From Reticulascus tulasneorum (Eukaryota; Ascomycota; Sordariomycetes; Glomerellales; Reticulascaceae): DNA of 64,000 bases. Shown here in pieces: positions 22,787 to 33,872 of this stretch. Under the pieces are notes generated by a model that worked only from the letters and a program-made list of their open reading frames with translations, was not told where the DNA came from and did not search any database. The stretch lies in assembly GCA_001557505.1 (NCBI GenBank), contig LSAX01000003.1:620001-684000 (forward strand). The letters run 5' to 3'. Position 1 is the first letter of the stretch, and each line of letters opens with the position of its first letter. A program made the translations under genes and the position numbers.

Positions 22787-25719
22787 GGGACGGGGACAAC
22801 CAAACCTCCGGCACGCACGCAAGGCAATCTGATGCTTGACTGTATGGACCTCGTCAATACGTTTGCAGTACCGCAGGTCCCTACCATACTTCCAACCCCC
22901 AACCACACGGAGATAAACAAATCCTGGTCCTAGTACAGTTTACATCTCACCTCGTGTTCATACTACTAGTCTTATCCGTGAGGCAACATCCCATTTTACG
23001 TTATCAGCCCCAGATCTGACTCCACATAGCGAACATATCGGCATCACTCCATAAAAACGGCACTACGTGGGTCTCAAGGCAGCTTCCCAATCAACCGTAG
23101 TATCGATTGTCAGAATACCATCGGGCGACCTTCCAGCTCATCTTCCCAAGGAGATGCTGACACGATGGTAGTAGATGGGGAGGTATCCCCTAGGGCCTAT
23201 CGAACATCAACCCAGACCACTAATTACCACTAGGCTCTAACGGGCGGTGGTTTGGCAGTCCTAGTTGTGGTCCATCCACGCCGCTTGGCTGGTGTGCGCG
23301 CGCGCATAGTTCCAGACTGAACGGACTGCCACTTCGTCGACATGAGGAACTCATGTAATACTGCTTCTTTTGACTTGTCAAGCATTCTACAAGTCACTGG
23401 AGCGTGTTCACACAGGGTAATAATCGTCAAATCTTCGTAAAATGAAAACTGTAATAAACCCGCGTGATCATGAGCGGACTATAGGCACCAACGCTTCCTA
23501 CGCAGAGGGAAACCCATCAACAGACGTGGCGGCGGCGGCTGCGGGTCTTTTCAATAGTGCTAGAGAGCTAGTTAGGAACAAGGACTTCGTTACGAATTTA
23601 GCTAGTAGTCTTCGGGTTCGTACCGCGAATTGTAGTAACGACAGCATCTCAGGGCTAGACCCGGATGAGTTGATGTTGCGTAAATATCTTAAATAACGGT
23701 TCACCATAGAAAATTACAAGACGATTAAGAACCGGGGCCAGGTGTTTTTCTCGCGTATAATGTATCGATATAGCTTAGATCTAGATCCGTGACGCTATCA
23801 CGCCCGGTCATAGTTATGTTTAGAAGATATCGATCGCACCTATTTCTCTAAGTCCTGCTGTGACTTCATGCCTATCTCTGCTCCTCTCGAGTGAGCCGTC
23901 GTTCAGAACGCCAACTCTAGTCTTGATACAACACCAACTAACCCGTAACCTTAAATCGAGCAGCTTTCTGGAGTATTCGTTAGCATTACTTCCACTATGT
24001 CATTACGAGCTTTGACCCCGTAAAGACGGCGCCGGACAACATGATGAGTTTCTGCTGGATTGTAGTTCGTTGGCTTGTCAATGCTTGCCGGCTAGAAAGC
24101 AGCCAAGTCTCGTACTAGCTTCTGGTCCTGGGCATTTGTCGGGCAGTACCGATGCTGCACCCTGCCACATCGAGTTTTCATGCATCAGTGTTGCGTGGCT
24201 ACGTGCTGAGTTCCTGCATCGGAGCTAAATGGCTCATCTGTGACGAAGTCGGGAGAACTAGCCGCGTAGATAGAGAAACCTTGGCCCACTCAATAACTAA
24301 CAGCCGCCTTCTTTTTCTCCTCTAGCCCCTTCTCTAGGCCACCCCGGTCGGAATATCGGAATATCTACACTGATGATCTTTTTAGTATCGTCGCTGAGGA
24401 ACCTAGACGTTCTATTCATCCCCACTAGGCTGAAGAGGATATTAAGGGGGCATCGTCAGCTAAGGCTTACCATGTTCTGCATATCCCCGTTTAAAGCTTG
24501 GCTACATATGGCAGGCGAGAAGCTTGGAAGACAGGGTTATGAGGCTTCCAGAATAAATAGAAAAAGTAGAGAACCGCGAGACCTACCTTCTTGTAGACTT
24601 ACTATTTAGGGAGGTGATTTGAGGATCCGATGACGTGCATATGGCAGTTTTCACCTCCTGCAAGAGGGCATCTAGAAGCCCGGCGACCTCGAAATCTAGA
24701 CCTCGATCGGAGTTACGGTTTGCCAATAGTCTCTACCTATATTTGTAGACATTGCCTTCAGCTGGAATGGCTCGGGAAGCCATTAGTAGCCAAATCATGG
24801 GCATAGCCGGTATTATGGTGCATGGAAATTGTGCTATCGTGTGAGACACTTACGGGCGGCACAGCTGGTTGCAGCTGGCCACACCCGCCGGAAGGTCTTA
24901 TAAAGCTACGACATGGTAGCCGTAACGGCTTGAGGAAACGTAGAAGAGGCATCGATCAGCGTGAGCAGAAGAATAGAAGTTATATTCAGGCTACAACGCC
25001 AACCACGACCCTGTGACTGCTGTAGGAGCCCCTGCTGGAGCCTGTCCTACCGACCACCTCATATATCGTCACATAGTGCATTGTAGGTTTAAGCTAAGGC
25101 TGGTTTATTACAGCGAAAGCCACAATCAAAGGAGACTGAGGGTCGTTTTGAAGCGAAATACAGGCGCAACCGCCCAACATGGTCTCCGTATGGCTTTGGA
25201 ACGGGCGATTGAATTTGGGTTTAGACAGCGAGGCAATTACATCGGGATTGAGGCCCCGCCCGGAGCATACCAATTAGGTATGTGATTGAATGGTAGGAAA
25301 AGAAAAGGATGGTTTCTACTCATGGTTGCCCCCGCTGAATAATATAAGGCAGATCGAGAAGCTAGGGCCGCGTATAAACGGTCAGCCTTATGAGGCAACT
25401 GGCAGCTCCTTGTAATTGTTTTCTCGACGAAGCTTCTCAATGAAGCTCAATTACTCCGTATCTGCACCGGTCTTATTTCCCTTGATTGAGCGGTGGCAAT
25501 GGCTGGGCCTTGGCTCCCCGCAGGCCGGGGGCCTTGTGCAGATCCGCATCTCCACAACCACGACTCATCTGCTATCTACTCCGCAGTCAGTGACCCTGTT
25601 TCTATCAGTACCGCTCAAATTAGGAAGGTCCTACATCTCGTGTCAATCCCGACCGCCGCGAAACACTCTACAGCTTTTTTTTCCCCTGTTGCGGCTGTAG
25701 TTCAATCGACTTGGCGGCA

Positions 25720-25727
25720 TATATAAT
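25720..25727 (+). promoter_or_regulatory. TATA box of subtilase at 25807
   Basis: TATATAAT about 80 bp upstream of the ATG. Confidence 0.45.
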
Positions 25728-25806
25728 ATGTGTTTCTCAGTGGCTAACATGGATATCTATCCTCACGATCACACTCACTTGTCCCTTCAGTTCGAGAACA
25801 CGAATC

Positions 25807-28589
25807 ATGCGTTTCTCTCGGATAGTTTTGCCACTTTTAGGCGTCGCCTCTTCGGCACGCGCCATCTTGGAGGATGATGACTCCGTTGTTACCGGCGCAT
25901 ACATCGTCGAGTTCGAGGGCGATGAGAGTCCGCACTCCTTGTATGATGAGCTCCGATCCGATGGCATCGTCGTCGTCCCCCGCATGGACCTCAAGTATCA
26001 ACTCTTCAATGGCGCTTCTTTCAATATCGAGGACGATAACGAGTTTAAGGTCGGCATTATTGCAGGCAAAGGCCAGGTGAAGAGCATCTGGCCTGTCCGC
26101 AGGATCTCAATGCCCAAGTTGGAGCCTAGCTCAATCGCCCGGAATGGCACCGTGAACCTGCTACCCAGAGCCGCCGGGCTCAAGGTGAAGCGGCAGGGGG
26201 CAGAGGCAGATACGTACAGCACGCACGTCATGACTCAGGTCGACAAACTGAGGGCAGCTGGTTTTACCGGCACGGGAATTCGTGTCGCTGTTGTGGACAC
26301 TGGCATTGATTATAGACATCCAGCGCTTGGAGGTTGCTTCGGACCTGGCTGCGTTGTATCATACGGTGCCGATCTGGTCGGAGAAAACTTCAATAGCGGG
26401 TCGAGTATTCAGGTTCCGGATAGAGATCCGCTTGATACCTGCCAGGCACATGGTACCCACGTTTCGGGAATTATTATAGCTCAGGAAAACGATCTCGGCT
26501 TCACTGGCGCTGCGCCAGATGTCACCTTTGGCATGTATAAGGTCAGTTCGTGCGCCGGCTACACGACAAATGAGATCATCGTCGCAGCCTTTTACATGGC
26601 ATATGAGGAAGGCAGTGACGTTATCTCATGCTCCGCCGGAGATTATTCTAACTGGTCGCAAGATCCTTATGCTATAGCGGCGACGCGTATCGCTGAGGCT
26701 GGCGTCCCGGTCATCGTGGCTGGAGGCAATTCGGGCAATATCGGAGTTTTCGCCCAGGCATCGCCCGCGTCGGGGAAGCTCGTCAGCAGCATCGGCTCAA
26801 CAGAAAATTCGGTGTTCCCGGTTCTCTTAACAGGGGCTTCGTACACTAACGCCTCGGACGGCGTAGTATATAAGTTCGGATGGTCATCTGGCAGACCAGA
26901 ACTACAGACAACTGTTACGTTGGCGCTATGGGCCGCGAGAAGTGGCACTAACTTCTGCGCTCCGTTGCCTGAAGATACGCCAGACCTGACCAACAGAATC
27001 GCTCTTATCTTAGTGGGCAGCTGCAGTTATGATGATATGGCCAGGAATGTGATGGCCAAAGGGGCCAGGTATATCCTCTTCTATACAGTTAATGACAGGT
27101 ACGTTTTGAGAACTGTTCTAGATACTGAGAAAGCAGCCTTTTTTTCCTTTTTGGACACTGGTGTCTAGCTTATCATATCGCTAACTATTCCAACAGACTA
27201 GATAGCCCGTTCGTCTTCACAGATGGCATTTTAGGTACAGGCCTTGTGACGCCGGCCCAAGCCGCGGAATGGAGGAAGACCCTTAGGCCCTGCGATAATA
27301 ACACTATTACATTAACTCTGTCACCTGAATATGCCTCCTCACCGTTTGTCGTCAATTTGAGCAACGGCGTAGGCGCAGGGCACACCAGCATCTTTACTAG
27401 TTGGGGCCCAACCTTTGACTTGGAGTCGAAGCCCCAGTTCACAGCGCCTGGTGGCAGCATTCTGTCCACATGGACTTATGACCAGGGCGAATACGCCGTC
27501 AATCCAGGCACCTCAATGTCGACTCCTTTCGCTGCCGCCGTTGTTGCGCTCGTCATGCAAGCAAGGGGAATTAAGGATGGAAAGACGGTGCGTAATATTA
27601 TCGCCGCTACGGCTAAGCCAATGGCATGGTACGACGGGGAGCAAATCTACGAAGACATCCTTGCACCAGTGCCTCAGCAGGGTGCTGGCATGGTTCAAGC
27701 TTATGACGCTGCGTTCGCGACTACCATACTAAGCACAAGCGGGTTTGCTTTTAACGATACCGATCATTTTGTTCCTACTCATAGCTTCACCATTTCCAAC
27801 ACGGCTGCTGAATCAGTCACATACACTTTGGGGCATTCAAAGGCGGCAACGGTTTATACCTATCGCCCAGGCGCCTCGACCCTTGTCGTCGCCCGCTTCC
27901 CGCCCGTGACGGCCGACGCTTGGGCCGACATTGCTTTTAGTTCTGATAGTATCACTATTCCAGCAGGCGGCTCGGCCGAGTTGAGCTTTACCGCCACGCC
28001 GCCCGTGGGTCTTAACTCAACCCTGCTTCCCATTTACAGCGGCTACATCACAGTGGAAAGTAGCAATAACGAGACACTCTCAGTACCATACATGGGCGTC
28101 GCCGGTAGAATGTACGACGCGCCAATCATCCGTGCCGGAATTGACGGCAGCAGCGGTAATCTTGTTGGCGTATACCTTGCGTCCTCAGCGCTCGGCTGGC
28201 CTTACGCCGTTGCTGAGAACGTGACATTCACTGTCCCAGTGCCTGGCACTTCGGGGAATGCCAATTACCCCAAGATCGTGGTACTCCCTATGATGGGAAC
28301 AAAGGTGCTCCGCGTGGATGTGGTGAGCGCTGGAGCCAACGTCACGCTACCAACGACAAAGTGGCTTGGTTATGAGATTCTAGGTCCCACACCATCGACA
28401 CCGAAGTACCTCTGGGACCGCGTAGCGTATACTTACAATTTTGGAGGGTTTCTAGAGGATCGAACTGTGCTGCCCGCGGGGCAATATAAGTTTCTTGTGA
28501 GCGCGTTGAGGATATTTGGGGATGAATCGAGGGAGGAGGACTGGATTTCTGTTGAGACATTCTCTTTCACATTGCTCTATAATGCTTAA
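25807..28589 (+). CDS. Secreted subtilisin-like serine protease (S8, Vpr type), second paralogue
   Basis: Secreted protease of about 894 aa. The ATG at 25807 follows an in-frame upstream extension but begins a clean signal peptide (MRFSRIVLPLLGVASSARA). One intron (27099-27196, branch site CTAACTATT) joins exons of 1292 and 1393 nt. An I9-like propeptide (GAYIVEFEGDESPHSLY) precedes the protease domain: Asp in VAVVDTGIDYRHPALGG, His in CQAHGTHVSGII, Asn region VIVAGGNSGN, and Ser in NPGTSMSTPFAAAVVAL. The C-terminal domain has an Fn3-like fold pattern (HSFTISNTAAESVTYTL) and ends FGDESREEDW..SFTLLYNA. The dibasic site LKVKRQG before the catalytic domain fits propeptide cleavage by a kexin-type enzyme. 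It is divergent from the paralogue at 18113-21715. All catalytic residues are present. Confidence 0.9.
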
Positions 28590-29888
28590 GGCTAGAAAGA
28601 GCATGCTCTTTGCGACCCGCATGTTAGACCTTACCCATCACGTACAATATTAGTCACTTGAAGTATTAGCCGTTAGTATATAGATGGAGATGGCTGCTAA
28701 AGTCTCCTAAATGCGGATTGTTTTAAGCGTCTAATCGCACTCGAAAGAGACATGTACAATTTCGGTGATCGCAGCCATTGTATTCATAGCGATTTGTAGG
28801 TATAATTTGTGGTCAAATAACTCTAAGACGGATTGTGCCTTATATAAATACTGCTATATTGGCAATCTATTAAATATCAAAAGCCTCTTCGTATTTAAAA
28901 TATCATCCCCTCGGATCCAGTGAATGACCGTTGCTGGTCAACTTGAACCTAGAACGATGTCATGTCAATTCAGATCCAGTTTATTCCTTACCCTATTCCG
29001 CTTAGGAACAGCGCCCCTCCAGCTGCGAACCAAAGATGTTTACATTTAAGCCACCAGAAGACGGCAACCAAGAAAACAATGATCGTTACAGTAGAATCCT
29101 GCTGCTGTGACAGTAGCTCAGCACTCGGTCACGTTCCAATGCTCTCGAAAAACATGACGGTTTCTCGAAACTCATTTAGCGACATTCTCCATAAGAATAC
29201 GGAGGTTGAACCGCATTGCACGTACAGGGGTTCATTCCTCCGGTCACCTGCCACAACTTGTTAGCCCACAATTCCGATGTGACACATGTCCGGCCTTATT
29301 TGAAGACACCTCACTGATTAAGAATAGGCGTGCAGCTCCTGGGTTCTAGAATTGTTGGGTCGGTGTATACGATAAGAAATGCGACAATGACCAGCCAGCA
29401 AAAACCCAGCAAGCAAAAGCCAGCAAGTTGGACAGGTGGCATACCACCCTATCCTCGTTGGTTGGCATTTTGTAGAATTGTATCAGCCAGCTCGCAGAAC
29501 TGAGCAAACCGTAAAGAACGAAGCTTCCAGGCCTGCACACCCAGGCCGATAGTTGTGGTGTTGTATGCCAGCATGAATGCTATGCCGATCTTGGCCTAGA
29601 CAAGCACTTGCGAGCCTTAGACAGTGTTCTCAGCTCAGGTTCTTTAACTCCGTTGGCCAAGACTTGTACTTCGGGCTGTGAAAAGCTGCCAATACGGCAG
29701 ACTCGCCAGCTTGATCTCGATTTCGGTGAGGCTCACAGTTCACTTGCTAAAATTGGTAGCCTTCTGCTGGCGTAAGGCACATTGCCTAAGTCCACTTAGA
29801 GATCTGGCGAACAATGATGTCTCTCTCTCGGCTCTCTGAATACCGACACGCAGTGGCGTCGTCCACGGTTTCATTCGCCTTTTCATAG

Positions 29889-30211
29889 AGATGTTGAACT
29901 GGTAGCTTCAGCGGTTTCTCCTCGGTGTAAGTCCTTTCGTCGGGTGTCGTATCTTGATAAAGTATTTTAATGTGTAGGATCGGGTCAATCTTCGTCTCAA
30001 GCAAAAATGGAACGGCTGATTCGGTCTAATTAACTCTAGTGAAATAGGCCAGGACGGAAAGACTGGTGATGTTGCACTGGTGATCTCGGTGGTCTTCATT
30101 CGGTGTAAGTCCTGTAACCGTATATTATATCTTCGTGAGTATTGATCGTGACAGGCCAATCTTGGTCTTCAATGAAAGGGGTTCGTCTTATCAGGTCTAA
30201 TCAAGTGTCAG
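29889..30211. repeat. Imperfect direct repeat, two units about 178 bp apart
   Basis: Unit A from 29889 (GATGTTGAACTGGT.., then CGGTGTAAGTCCT) and unit B from 30068 (GATGTTGCACTGGT.., then CGGTGTAAGTCCT) share ordered blocks including CAATCTT.GTCT and GGTCTAATYA. Divergence is high; they are probably relics of a non-coding repeat. Confidence 0.55.
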
Positions 30212-31642
30212 AATCAAAATAGAAATATTATTCGTGCCGTAATGACTGTCTGAAGGTATCTGTCTGTCCGTCGTGTCTGCCGTCCGTGACTGCTAAAATC
30301 CACTGATGAAAATCTAACTACCTGAGCTGTCTGTGACGTCACGTGACCGTTGTGACCACCGTTTTGCCCTGATCTGTTTCTCTAGAAACTAAATAGGATT
30401 ATTAGTACTGCCGTACTCACTCTCTGAAGCAAACCTGTCTGTGTCTGTCTCTGCTGTCTCGATCTCTCCTACATCAACTAAGAAAACCAACTGCTTAGGC
30501 CATTCTATAGGCCCACTGGGCAATGCACTACCCTGATAGGTTTTAGTATTTGGCGCATTTCTAGTAAATAGTCAGCCTATAAGCGTTCCTAATCTTTAAG
30601 ATAAGAGACCCTAACGGTAATTGACGATACCTTGGGCTATAAGAGGGACACCTATCATATATGGTCCTAGGTTGTCGGCCTAACGTGCGATGGGGCAAGA
30701 CATAGACGCAAGCAGGGCTGTCTAATAGCGTCCGGTTCGACATACTAGTCAGGCGCGACCTAGTTAGCGCTATCAAGCGGCCCATTCATAGTCTAGAAAG
30801 GTCACTTCCCGGCTACCGTTAGATTTGGATAACGTTAAATCGCCTCGACGTTATTAGCGAGCAGGTTGGTAATATCCATGGTATTTAGTGGTCGGTGCAA
30901 TGAGCTTGCGGAGCACAGCGTTCGAGTCGGCGTTCCAATCAGCGAAGACAAAGGTGGAGAAATGCCCGTTCGTCTCGATACGGTCCTTATTTCGCGATAC
31001 AACCGTCATCTAGCGAAAGAATGCCATTTTCTCTACGTTTCTTCACAGAGCTGAAGGTAGGATAAGCCAGTAAGCAACATCGTCGAAATGAAAAGCTATG
31101 ATAAGAGCCCCGCGATCTTCCAAGTAGTAACTTCAACCAATCAAGGATTACAGGTACCTTGCTACGTAGATGATATGACAGCGTTGGCCGTCAATTACCG
31201 AGTCTCGTGAAAGACATGGAATGCGCCAGTCAGCAACGGTTGATTTTCCTTTGTCGGGCGTCAATTTCCGATCGAGGTTCGTCTTCGAGCCAAGTAAAGA
31301 GGGGTGGGCCGGCGATCAGCATGCTGACTAACGCGCATTCCATGCTGACGCCAGCCAATCTAAGTGGCGCCATATCTTTGTCTTCACCACAGTAGGTGTT
31401 GAGTCTGTAGGACCACGGATTGTATATTTGCATCACCGGCTTGGATTCTGATGCTGACTGGCGCCATGCTTCGTTCGTAATCCCTAAGAGAGATGCATCC
31501 TGGCAGGCGACTCTTTTGTCCAAGGACTTGCATGCGTTGGCTGCAAACTTGAAGGTTTCCGGGAAACCCGCGCTTTCTTGTGCCATACCCAAGAGGATGC
31601 AGCTGTGATAGGGAGCAACGGCGGCATAAAAATATATATAGC

Positions 31643-31648
31643 TATAAA
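31643..31648 (+). promoter_or_regulatory. TATA box of SDR at 31723
   Basis: TATAAA, preceded by AATATATATA, 75 bp upstream of the ATG. Confidence 0.5.
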
Positions 31649-31722
31649 GATTCCCAGTAACTTTCTACCAACGTCATCATACATGTTCATTCCACATCTT
31701 TAAACCGCTACATCCATATACA

Positions 31723-32577
31723 ATGGCCAATAACCCACTTGTGTGGCTCATTACTGGTGCTAATTCAGGCCTTGGCCTAAACATCTCCTTATATGCCCTC
31801 TCCCAGGGACACATTGTCATTGCTACGGCCCGCCAGTTATCCAAATTCCCTGCATCTCTCAAAGACAACCCCAATGCAGATCTTATGGAAATCGAAATCT
31901 CGGCTCCCGCTTCCGCCATCGCCAATGCCGTTAATGCAGCGACCATCAGGCACGGTCGTGTCGACGTCCTCGTTAATAACGCCGGCTTCGGGCAAATGGG
32001 TGCCCTAGAAGAAGTGACTGAGGAAGAACTGCGCTATCAGTTCGACGTCAACTTCTTCGGCTTAGTCAACTTCACCAAAGCTGTGTTGCCACAGATGCGG
32101 AGGCAGAAGTCAGGCGTAATATTGCAGATTTCTAGTGGTGGTGGGATATCCGCAGGAGAAGGCGGCGTCGCCTATGTGGCCTCCAAATTCGCTGTTGAAG
32201 GTGTGTCGGAGGCCCTTTCGAATGAGGTCAAGTCGCTGGGCATAAGAGTGCATATTGTTGAGCCAGGTTTCTTCAGAACCGAGTTTTTGACCCAAGTTGC
32301 TGCTGGCAAACAGACTGGGAAAAAGGTGGACGGCTACCATGATATCGGATCACTCCTTGGGGGGTATGCTGGAAATCAGGCAGGGGACCCGCGAAAGGGA
32401 GCTCAGCGTATCTTTGAGGTGGCTACCGGGACTGGTATGGGAGCGGACCTTGAAGGGACATTGAGAATTCCATTGGGATCGGATTGTATTGGGTTGTTTG
32501 AGGCGAAGATTGCGAGTCTAAATAATGACCTGGAAAAGACGAGAAAACTTGCATCGAGCACGGATATTAAGACTTAG
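31723..32577 (+). CDS. Short-chain dehydrogenase/reductase (classical SDR)
   Basis: Cytosolic NAD(P)H-dependent oxidoreductase, 284 aa, single exon. The Rossmann motif TGANSGLG lies at residues 11-18 and NNAG at about 84-87. The catalytic Ser is in ILQISSGGG (about residue 137), and the YVASK tetrad motif is at about residues 150-154. PGFFRTEF follows, as in the 17beta-HSD-like fungal SDR group. The Ala-Arg pair after the second strand (ATARQ) favours NADPH. Length and motif order match intact classical SDRs. It stands alone: a gap of 3 kb precedes it and the metalloprotease gene converges on it from the right. The substrate is unknown. Confidence 0.9.
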   Translation: MANNPLVWLITGANSGLGLNISLYALSQGHIVIATARQLSKFPASLKDNPNADLMEIEISAPASAIANAVNAATIRHGRVDVLVNNAGFGQMGALEEVTEEELRYQFDVNFFGLVNFTKAVLPQMRRQKSGVILQISSGGGISAGEGGVAYVASKFAVEGVSEALSNEVKSLGIRVHIVEPGFFRTEFLTQVAAGKQTGKKVDGYHDIGSLLGGYAGNQAGDPRKGAQRIFEVATGTGMGADLEGTLRIPLGSDCIGLFEAKIASLNNDLEKTRKLASSTDIKT

Positions 32578-32855
32578 CAGGCGGACTCGTTAGTGACGCT
32601 AAACAAACTCATATTGTCTTCCAACAGGAACATTCTGACACTTATCTTCCACCGTCACCAAAACAGTCATTGGCGTGTCATAAAGGTCGCGGGCGCTGTT
32701 CATAACAAATTCTCTTGATTTAAAATAAGGCGAATGAATCACGTTTGAAAATTTCAACCTACAGCTGCAAAAGGACATAATGAATTTGAGTACTATAAGA
32801 GAACTGCTCGAAAAGCACTGTACTTCGCCAATATCTCAGCAGGCTCCCAATCTGA

Positions 32856-33710
32856 TTAATTATCGGGAATCCAATCAACAATCTCCATTCCAGCAAAAGT
32901 CGGATCGGCAAAGTCATAAAAGGCTTTGGTATAGCTTTCATCCGAGTCACGGATGTTGGGCGGGAAAACATAGCTCATGACAGAGCGCTCGTTGGCCTGT
33001 CCAAAAGGCACGGCGCCCCAACCCTCCTGCGCGGCAAATTCATGACGAAGCCCAAGGACATGGCCGAGCTCGTGGACGAAAATGTTGGTCTGGTAGGGAC
33101 TGGTGGCAGGCTCAAAGGCCTTCTGATATACGAAGACGTTATTGAGGTCATTGGAGTTAGGGAAGAAAGCTCGAGCGAGGACAGAGCCCTGGTCTCCACC
33201 GTATGCGAGCACGAAGGCAGCATCCTCAATGCTAGAAACCCATTTGAACGTAACTCCGACGCCAATACTGTTCCACTGGAGAGCAGCCTCGTTCAGCTTA
33301 TAGGCAGCGTAGATAGCATGTTCGGGGGTTGGGTAGCCACTTGAAAGGGCAGCGAAATTGATGACTTGGCCCTTCTTCCAACGGGGAATGGTGTTGCCTC
33401 CACCAATCCAAATACCGAGAGGGTCAGAGGAAGCTGAGGCGGTGATGGGAAGGGGCTCTTGGGTCACGCAGGTGTACTTGGATTCCGGGACTGCGAGAAG
33501 GGCAGCGAGACTCCCGGGTGCGACCTGCTTGGCACCGTTGCTTGATGGCAGGAGGCTGGCGACACTTGCGGGGATGGTTTTCCCGGCTGGGTCTGCGGGG
33601 ATGACATCGAGAAGCTGAGCGGGAACCTTCTCTTTCAGCAGGGCGTGGAAAGCCTTATGGGAGCTGCAGTTGGACTTCTGCTTCCCAGAGAGATGCTTGG
33701 ATGCTGACAT
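32856..33710 (-). CDS. Metzincin zinc metalloprotease (matrixin/astacin-like)
   Basis: Zinc endopeptidase of 284 aa, single exon, ATG at 33710. The metal-binding helix HELGHVLGLRHE (HExxHxxGxxH) sits near residue 218, followed about 30 residues on by a Met-turn, SVMSYVFPP. This makes it a metzincin; the preceding ZnMc-like strand pattern (LNEAALQWNSIGVGVTFKWV) fits the M10A/M12A fold. The N-terminus (MSASKHLSGKQKSNCSSHK) is hydrophilic with no signal peptide, and no better upstream start was found, so it may be cytosolic or leave by another route. There is no obvious cysteine-switch propeptide. A TATA box lies 155 bp upstream. Related fungal proteins are poorly characterised. Confidence 0.85.
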   Translation of the reverse strand: MSASKHLSGKQKSNCSSHKAFHALLKEKVPAQLLDVIPADPAGKTIPASVASLLPSSNGAKQVAPGSLAALLAVPESKYTCVTQEPLPITASASSDPLGIWIGGGNTIPRWKKGQVINFAALSSGYPTPEHAIYAAYKLNEAALQWNSIGVGVTFKWVSSIEDAAFVLAYGGDQGSVLARAFFPNSNDLNNVFVYQKAFEPATSPYQTNIFVHELGHVLGLRHEFAAQEGWGAVPFGQANERSVMSYVFPPNIRDSDESYTKAFYDFADPTFAGMEIVDWIPDN

Positions 33711-33864
33711 GGCGGGTGATGCTTTGGAGGGATCACAGCAGTTGAGTGGTTGTTAATGAAGGGTGATGAGCAAAGTGTTGCAAATCTCAGTAGAGTATTG
33801 CTTGGAATCTGCGAGGCGGTGAGAGTGAAGGAGGAGTGTGATAAGCCATAGGAGGCAGAGTACA

Positions 33865-33872
33865 TATTTATA
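33865..33872 (-). promoter_or_regulatory. TATA box of metalloprotease gene
   Basis: TATAAATA on the minus strand, about 155 bp upstream of the ATG at 33710. Confidence 0.5.

Larger units (their letters stand above)
21716..25806. other. 4-kb gap between divergent subtilases
   Basis: No confident gene. It contains the G-rich minisatellite at 22723-22786, a TATA box at 25720, and a short open stretch at 23442-23696 (PSTDVAAAAAGLFNSAREL..) that remains coding-like after its stop up to about 23790. The last resembles a decayed mobile-element ORF but I cannot assign a family. 23800-25300 is stop-rich in all frames I followed. Confidence 0.45.
28590..31722. other. 3.1-kb gene-poor stretch
   Basis: No gene recognised. 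It holds an imperfect direct repeat at 29889-30211, CTGTCTGTC-rich tracts around 30250-30460, an overlapping TGACGTCA/TCACGTGA motif at 30334-30346, and a 13-base inverted repeat pair at 31223-31235 and 31452-31464. 30560-30860 looks like decayed repeat DNA. Confidence 0.45.
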
